Below are positions 53,801 through 62,800 of a stretch of 64,000 nt of DNA, piece by piece. Position numbers and translations under genes: made by a program. The notes under the pieces were generated by a model that was not told where the DNA came from, made no database searches, and saw nothing but the letters and a program-made list of their open reading frames with translations. Numbering within the stretch: position 1 is the stretch's first letter; every line of letters starts with the position of its first letter. This DNA comes from Apostichopus japonicus. Lineage: Eukaryota > Echinodermata > Holothuroidea > Aspidochirotida > Stichopodidae. The stretch lies in assembly GCF_037975245.1 (NCBI RefSeq), contig NC_092576.1:44194611-44258610 (forward strand). Direction: 5' to 3'.

Positions 53801-56800
53801 GGCCGTCAGTATAGCTACTGTAGCCAGGCTCAGCTAGACGAGTGCCAGAATCGCCGGCAACTCAGTGAAAGAAATGGAATTAAAGGCTTCCGTATAGGCA
53901 GCAGCCCATGATTCGTGCTATCGTTTGACAACGTGTTGTTATTATCCTCTGTTCAGAATGACGTCATCGCAGATGTCATTCGTTCTCCGTGGAAAACTTA
54001 AGGACTCGGCTCACGAATTGTACACAATTTTTAACGTTTCTCGCTTGTATATCAATGAATGTTGTTACTTCTCATTACCGGAAAGTTTTCTGAACATTTT
54101 CATCACGAAGTTTCACTATTTCAACGATCGGTGAAAGAGAAAACACAGTTCGATAATTGGTCCCAATTAATTCTTCTTCTGCCGACTGCCATAAAAATAA
54201 TATCGAAATGGAAATTCTACGGTGCCAAATTTATCTTAAAATATGCACCAGATTGCATCTAAGGACGTTTTAAAACTAAAAATTTTCCAAAGGGGATGGG
54301 GACACCCCATTAGACCCCTCCCCCATTTCAGTCACCACTTCCAGATCCGTCGGCAAATCAAATCCTCCACACCCCCCCCCCCCCCCCGACAACAACAACA
54401 AAACCTTCGCTACGCCCCTGTCCGCGTGTGGCGAGATTGAGTGCCAATGTTTCAAAAGTACATTTTTCAAATCCGTGGTTTTGATATGGGGTGTTTAGGT
54501 AAGCTAGAACACCATTGGTGGTTCCTTTTGTTTAGGTTTGGTAGTGAGGTATTGCCCACGGTTTTCAAATTTTATGCCTTTCGTGGCTGAGGCAATTTCC
54601 TCTTTCTTATAGTTACGGAGTAACAGTTTCTCTGTGAACGCATTCTTTTTCTGTAAGAAATCAGTCTCATTGTTACATAGACGTGCGTATCGTAAGACTT
54701 CCCCTTTAATGAAGCCTTTAAAAGTGGCAAGTGGGTGTGCAGAGTTTCTCTCGAGGTATTGGAAGGTTTCCGTGGGTTGGTGTAGACTTTGGTGTCTAAT
54801 AACACATTGGTTTCAAACCTTGGACCTTTGAAGATTTTCAAATCTAAGTATGTTACCTCGGTGTGTAATATTTCTACCGTAAACTTTAAGAAGCGGTGAA
54901 TTTCATTCAACCTGTTTACTAGTTGTTCAAGTTCCTGAGGTGAACCGTCGTAAAGCAATAGAATTTCATCTCTATAGCGGAGCCATTTTAAGATTTTATT
55001 ATCTGTCGGTAAAATCTGGTTTTCCAGTCTATGCATGACGATATCACAGATTTCCGGAGAGGCTTGGCTACCCATGGCGCAACCGATCTTTTGTAGATGG
55101 AATTGGTTATTGAACTCGAAACAGTTTCTTGTTAAAAATAAGTTCAATTAGTTTGCGCATGGATATGGAAGATAGTTTATTTATTCCATATTCGCTTTTT
55201 TCCGCCTTTTCATAGACTTCTTGACATATATCTAATGCCTCCTTTTGGGGAGTATTGGTATACATGGCGACGACATCGAGTGTAGCAAGTACTACTGCTT
55301 TTGGTAACGGGGTGGCTCTCCACAATTTTGAGAATGTGATTTGTGTCTTTCACATAGGTGCTTTGTTTTAATACAATAGGAAGCAAGAAATAATCCACAA
55401 ATTCTGATATTTTTTCGGTCGGTGATCCGTTTCCGCTTATTATCGGGCCCTCCCTTAAAAATACTTCAGGTTCTTGGCGACTACGTTGCGTTAGATAATG
55501 TAAGACCGCCTACACCCCCTTTCATTAATAAGTATATCATAATTATCTCATTGAATATATCTTGTTTTATGTATTTTCTTGGGGTGAATCTGGTGTCATA
55601 ATTAAATTTCGCGCAAAAGAAAAAAACGAATCGACGCAATAATAGTGTATCCATTGTACATGCACTGTTGAGCGTTGTTAAATATGTGTCTATCGAGAAA
55701 AAATATGTGCACAAAAAAGCGTGTCTGCAACGTTTCTGGTTTTTCTAGTTTTTGGCGAAATGTTTCACCATTTTGCATCTAAGCACTCACAATTAACCCA
55801 AAATTTCCAAGGGGGAGGGGGACAACCCCTCCCCCTAGACCCCTCCCCCAGGACGCAGATCACTAAAGTGCTACCATCGGGATGTCGGCCCCCCCTTTCT
55901 CAAAATCCTGGATCCGCCCCTGGAACTATATGTCAAACTGACATCAAAGATTGCGTCTGAAATATTATTAGGGTGATAGACTGATTTGGCCGGCATTGGC
56001 GGAGCTAGGGGTATTGGTCGGGGGGGGGGGCGAGAATGGCCTGTAGGGGCGCTTTCGACACTATCTAAGCGGAGCGCCACCACAGGTTGGCACGGAGCGT
56101 ACATAATTTGTTTGAGTAAAGATATTCCCTAGATCGCCGGAAATGACCCTTCCCGGGCCTTGCTAATTTGCAGATAAATGAAGAATTAATTTTTTTTTCC
56201 TTTTTTTATTATCATTCCAACAAGAGTCCAAACAATGTACAATTCATAATAACATATAATTTATTACCAATAGTCAAAATTAACGAAGAATTAATATATG
56301 TCATCGCCATTTGTGACAAGTCGGAAGTTTATATGGGTGTTGAAAGTACATGCATGCGCTTCATCACAATTCCTGTGGTATCTTTTTGAGTGCTCATGTT
56401 TTCGAAAAAATAGATCGATAACCCCGTACAGTTCTTGAAAAGAGTTTCCTACAACAGAATTAAGTGCCGATAAATTAAATACCGCCGTACGTTAGAGCAT
56501 TTTGTCAGTAAACTACACCAACAAAATGTGACAAATGTCAATAGGTAGATGAGAGTGCAATAAAAAATCATTAACCGCGAATAAGCAAAAAAGTGCTAAA
56601 AAGCCAAAAGGGCGCCAGCAGTCCCCCCCCCCCCCTGACTGTTTGGACGCTCCACCACTGTTGGTCGGTAGTTCTCAGCGATAGTGTTGTCTCCTTTCTT
56701 GAAATTTTGTTTTTCAGCGGTTTTAAGAGCATCAGGGTACGTCCCAGAAGTGAAAACCCGATTGAAAATGTAACAGGGTATTGATGCAATGACGCGAGCA

Positions 56801-59800
56801 ATGATATGAGAAACATGTGTATGATGTCAGCATTTTTTACCTTTTAACATCTTCTTTGGCATTCATATACCTGGAAACCACCTTTCTATAAGGGTATATA
56901 GTATTGCTCACTAGCTTGTTTGATCAGTTAATGCGCACTGGTTACAAGATACTGATTGGCTGTTTGTATTAGTATTTATTTGTATGTTAGTGATTATGGA
57001 TATTTTAAGAAAGAGTGACAAAGGCAAAGTTTGCCCGAACAGTCAAACACACAGATTCAGTAGTTAACATTATGTGTGTTGTAGTCTTGTGGTCGTTAAC
57101 ATGAGTTTTCAGTACAGTGCGACTACTGTAAACTATGCGCTATGTCACGTCAGGTTTTTCAGCAACTATATCCTACTGCCGGTCAGCGGTCGAAGGGTCG
57201 TTCATGAGTGGTCATCATGGAGATTCGAGACCATTCAGACCAATGATATACTTTTCGCACATGTAAATTTGTTTTCGAAACCCAAAATCCCAGTGGGGGG
57301 GGGGGCGACTGGGGGCGGCAAGCTTTCATGGGGGGGGCTGTCGCCCCCACGCCCCCCCCCCCCCCGTAGCTACGCCACTGCAGGGTTCCAACTCTTCTTC
57401 TAATTAATGATACTTTTGAAACGTTTGGAGATAAATGATCGGTCATATCGTGTTTGTTTCATAGTCTACCATACATTAAGGAAAGTGTCATCCCTTAGTT
57501 TAATGATAATATTTCTTAGGCAAATGATGACGTCACATTCTCATATCAGTGTGTATGTTCCTTTTGTGTCGTGGGGTGTGTAACTAGTAAAAACAGTGAT
57601 ACTATCGGCTGCGTATAAAGGGAAATTGTGTCACATTTGTGTTAATCACTACTTACTCAGACACTAACACTTGGTTAATAAATAACATTTAATCATCTCG
57701 GTCAGATTGGTAGCCTTAGATGAAGTGTAATATTCGTTGCTTATAATAGACACGTGATACTTCAATGTACCGTTTAAAGAATGGTTAGTGTAGCCTATGT
57801 AGATGTTTTCACTTAATGTGAAAACAAGTTTAACTGATAAATAATCTAAATAAATCGCAATGATCTAAATAAACTTGAATTAGTGATATTTATATGGCTG
57901 TGTTGAATGATAAGTGACTTACGTTGTGACTTGATGCAATATCAAGGAGCAATATTGTAGACATCTGGAGTTGTTTACTATCAGTTCTCCTTAGATACAC
58001 AATACTCGAACACAGACGTCGTAAACTGCATTGATCCTTAGACTGGAAATGAAGATAGAAGCGTCTTGAAATGAATAATATAGAACCAACTTCAACGTAT
58101 AATATTTCAAAATTGCTCCCTTGAATATCGCAATTTCACATAATATTAACGGTAGATGAACGCTGTGAGGGGGAACTGATAATTCCGCCAGTATTGTATG
58201 ATTAAGTGAACTTAAATTCAATAAGCACTTTGACTTTTGACTTGTAGACTCTGCCCTATGGTACCGATTTGATTTTAAGCCAAGGGGGGGGGGGGGTGCA
58301 ACGAAATTTCTAGTAAGGAGTCTAAAGGGAGGGAGATACCCTTCCCTTGAGAAAAATTTCGTTTAGGGGGATAATATTCAAACTGGTGCTACCACCAGTC
58401 ACGACACGTAATTAAAGTTAGCGATTGTATTTACATGACTCTTATTGACACCATATAGGCGCTATACTATCTGTTACGTATTGAAGTTTTGCGGCTGTAG
58501 AGGGAGAGGACAAAGACTTATGTTAATACTCGTTTTGTGGGAGGGTCTGAAAAGGAAGTGTACCCTCTTCTATTCAGAAAATGATTTTTATGATAGATAG
58601 CTTAGATGCACACATTTGCTGTCATTTTTATCATGTTAACTACATCTTTGAATACGACTTTGCTGTGTGTGTGTGTGTTATGAAGACACTTTGTGGAGGA
58701 GGAAATATTTGTTCCCATTCTCCTAGTGAATACAGCCATATGTATATCAACCATATAACAACAACTAACGATTCATAATGGTATATGCTGGTAGATATAC
58801 ACATTTACATGTTATATATATTATGGTGCGGGTGGAGATGTTATCTTATTTTTGTATACCTGAAGACAATAACATTTTGTTATTGAAGTATAATTTATAC
58901 TGAATCAAAGCTAACTAGTTCATATCGTTACATATTTGAAAGTGCTAATGAGAAGCAGATTACACAGTGCTAACGTAGTGGATTGGAAGGGATTAGTGGG
59001 CTAAGCAACCATTTCGGTTCAAATACTAAGAAATGCAAGAACGCCACATGAATCAAATCTTGGTGTATGTATATATATACATATTTACATGAAATTTAAA
59101 ATTGTGACTAAACTTTAATGTCATATACGGTAACCTTGGTGGTGCTTGCACGAAATGTAAAGTAGATGTTGATCGAAATCGACACCGAATTAAATTGACA
59201 GTCTGAGCAACCAAAATAAGAAAAGGAGCAACTTGGTTGATAATTAGTACTGTACATTGTTCTTGGCTAATTAACAGGACCCCCATAAGTTAAAACACGT
59301 ATAGATCATTTTTGTTCGCCTAACTTGCAAGTCTGGACCATAAATACATGTCAGAAAGAGAATTTACTTATATATATTTTACTGAAATGTATATCTTGTA
59401 TTAGTGTAGCTATTGTAGCGAAAATCTATGGGTAACTCCCGTTGTACGATTTGCCCCTCGTATTTAATTTAAACATCCATTGAGCTCCGCAGAGACAGCG
59501 AGCTATATTTAGAGTCAGGTCGCACAACGGCTATGTAATAGTTCTAATTATTCTATGTACTTGTGATTGAGCGTTCTCTCGTGCTTGGTACGGACAGGCA
59601 AAATACTGGGTGTGTCTGTCGAACCCATTGGTCAAAGCAAACTGTAGGATGTGAGGGTAGTCTCTGATTGGCCAAGAAGTACAGTAACAGTTTTATTGGA
59701 TTTTGTATCGATTAGGTGCGTTACAACTCCTTACTCGCACCATGGAGCAGATAGCTCAATGCTCGCACGGTCTGTGATAGAAGCAGCATCAGCGACTTTA

Positions 59801-62800
59801 ATTAAGTCAAAAGAAATGTATTTTCCCATAGCGCTGTACAGATATATGTGCTGCCAGACGCCAACGCCTGCGGATTACCCGACGCCTGCGGAATACCCGA
59901 CGACTGCGGATTACCCGACGCCTGCGCTGCCCTGCACCTGCGGATTGCCCGACGCTTGCGCATTGCCAAACCCTTTTGCTGCCCGAAACCTGCGCAGTGC
60001 CCGAGACCTGTGCAATTCCAGACACTTGCGACGCTCGAGTGTTGGGCTGCTTAAGTCGTGGATGGTGCCCGCCCTTAGCGCGGCGACGTGTTTTATTTGA
60101 ACAGTTTCTTATATAGTGTAAAAACGAGTTGAGAATTACATGACATTGCAATGTCAATGTCTGCTGTCCGGTTTTGAGTATTGTTTTGTACCATACCCCT
60201 CTTCTTACTTTCCCCGCCACTTCGGTTGGTTCCGGTACAGGGAGTTCCCCACACCAGGACATTGGCAGCGTTGCCCTATCTTAACCTACCACAGGCATGC
60301 ATTCGTTAGATTCCAATTTCTAGTGATTCCAGCCTTACCCGGTTCAGTATTTTGTTCACCTAATGTTACCAACAGAAGGAGAGAGGGGGACGTAACGGAG
60401 AGCGCCTCATCATTGCTGTTAACGCAGCAGATTGGGGGAGGGGAGGACTTGGTTTGAGAAATTAGCATATGACCCCTCTCTGTCGCCGGGACTGGTATCC
60501 AGCATCACATGTAATAAACGGTGTGTTTTTTAACGTGCCAATAATTTTCCCGTCCCCGCTTCACGTACAAAAATATCCAAAGGGGAAGGGAGCTTTTCGA
60601 ATTATCATAGTTCATAGAAAGTTTGGTTATCATCCATAACAATTTTTGTTTTAAATTATGCAGCTACAGCATTGTTGAAATGTTCCAATGATAAAGAAGC
60701 TTCAGATTTAGACAAGCGTGCGATTGCTGAAACCGTACGCATGTGTACACGACTTCAATGTGGTTACTTTATATGTCAGTTACGGCATTTTATGTTCATG
60801 TGTCTTTCCAACAAACATGGTTTTTGTAATCGAAATCAAATTCAATTATTATTTTCTTTTGTATGTTTTATTTTGGCTATTTCAATGACAATCATATACT
60901 TGACTGGTGAATTCCGCGCAACTTACAATGTGCTATTGTACCGTCTGACAAGGTGGATGTTAATTGGATGATCTGTCATGGGTTTATCAGAGTTTAAAGA
61001 TTTGTCGCTAAACTAATGAAAAACGTACTCTACGGACATAATTGCACTCAAGAGATCAGTAACGACTTACTTCAAGTGTTGTGGCTTCCTTGGAGTTCGA
61101 CACCCATTTACCTCTTGAAGAATCCAAATGGAAACCATGTTCAGTCGGTGTCCATGAAACTAGAAAGACAAATTATACAACGATTTTTTTTTATAGATCA
61201 AGAACGTTAACATAAAAAACGGTATACATAATTATAAGGTAAATGTATCATCAAATATTTATTTTCTTCGTTGACTTTTACAATATAATGATATAACCCT
61301 ATTGAGTATTACACAGAGGATCACAAATTGCTTGTGATGAGTAACACATTTAGTTATTTCTATATTCTCACCTTGAATGTTACGTAACTTCGTAAGAGGA
61401 GAAAGAGAACCCACGAGAAGAGACAGAGGTAACAAACAATCAATAAATCTGTAAAATAAAACGTGATTTGTGGGAGGTGAATGTGTTAAATGATTGAGAC
61501 ATTGTAATGTTATCCAACATTTGTAAAGTAACTATAGTGTAAAGGTAGAGATGTATCTATCATTACGTATGTATACATAAATCGTTTAGCTAAAAGTTAC
61601 CGTATATTCAAGAACACAGTTCCACATTTTGCTGGTTGGTAATGTATCGTTCAGTAAGTTAACGTGAATATAAACATAACAGTAAGTGGTATGTGATTAC
61701 TTACGACAATTTCTTCAGCCTTTGACATTGCACTGCATAGGATAACAATCCTACTACTTGGTCCTGGGTAAATTCTTTTCCCTTGTTCGTTTTAATTTGT
61801 AGTTCCTCTAAAGTAGACAGTACAGGCACATTATCTCCATTTTCCAGGATTATGTTTCTTTGGTCTGCCGAGCTAAATGATGCTAGTATGAGACTGGTAC
61901 GAATCTTGATCTAAGGAAACACATTTTTGAATTATTACACAACAGTACGCAGTCATGAGAACTATATGTATTTTTCATATCTATGATTGTGAATTAATAT
62001 TACAGTGTCACAAAAACAAAGAACAACTTTTCTATGTTTTTGACTGACAAAATGATTGATTATATACAAAATTACAGAACTTTTTTTTAACCGGCGGAAA
62101 CAAGGAAAATGGAAGTGTGAGATATTGTCTTCGAATGTACGAAAGTAATAGAGATTGGAGTCCAACCAACCGTTATTATTAGTATGATTATGATACAATA
62201 ATTCAGTTAGAAATACTTTTCATTGCATCAGTACCCCCCCCCCCCCCCAAAAAAAGAAGGATAGTCGGATAATTTGTCAACGTATGTAGCTTTGGTCTAT
62301 CACGTGCAGCTTAGTTGTTGTAATAATGTTATTCTACATAAGCTGTATAGTATTTGTATCTAGCTAAATATTTCAATGTACTCACGTCAGAAGTAAAAGA
62401 TCCCTTTGACCCGAGATCCAGTTTGCCCAAGTTAAGATCTGTCGGAAATGAGTAATCCCAAAAGACAGAAGATCAACATAAAATATAAGAAAGTGTTATT
62501 GGTTTTGTTATCATAAAGTCAAGGTTTAAAGCAAGTTATGTTATACTCTTCATAGGTTATTGGTTACGTCTTCAACTCTGTCATATAAGTTAATTGATAT
62601 GGATGTTTCAATTGCATCATCAGTGTGCTGGTACGGCAATTGTACATTGTATCCACTTTCAAACCTAGAAGGTGATGATTAATATGCATATGTTTGATAT
62701 TATACCTGAAGTGTTCTTCAGAATCATACACATACCTTCTGGTTCCTGTAAAGACTGATCATCACCTGTACACCGTTTCCCTGTATGAACCTCGAACAAT

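Larger units (their letters stand above)
52718..55922. mobile_element. CAGGGG-type element, copy B, 5-bp duplication GAACT, carries Penelope-like gene
   Basis: The ends CAGGGGCGGATCCAGG and CCTGGATCCGCCCCTG are exact complements and GAACT flanks both (52713-52717 and 55923-55927). It is the fuller version of copy A. The interior is mostly a minus-strand Penelope-like reverse transcriptase interrupted by a nested hAT-like element, with ~100-bp inverted arms (about 53008-53107 versus 55443-55545). Because copies A and B have different target duplications but the same cargo, the composite moved or was copied as a unit. Confidence 0.9.
52272..57380. mobile_element. hAT-like element, exact 8-bp duplication CAGGGTTC, hosting three younger insertions
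   Basis: CAGTGGCGTAGTCAGG at the left and GTAGCTACGCCACTG at the right form the termini. CAGGGTTC flanks both (52264-52271 and 57381-57388). Without the inserted copy B (52718-55927) the element is about 1.9 kb. It also holds the element at 55994-56660. A hairpin module lies near the left end (52361-52402). No transposase frame is recognised. Confidence 0.85.

Noticed and set aside
59651-60262. Overlapping frames of 149 and 151 codons on opposite strands
   Set aside because: Both are kept open by an 18-bp minisatellite and have no recognisable domain.
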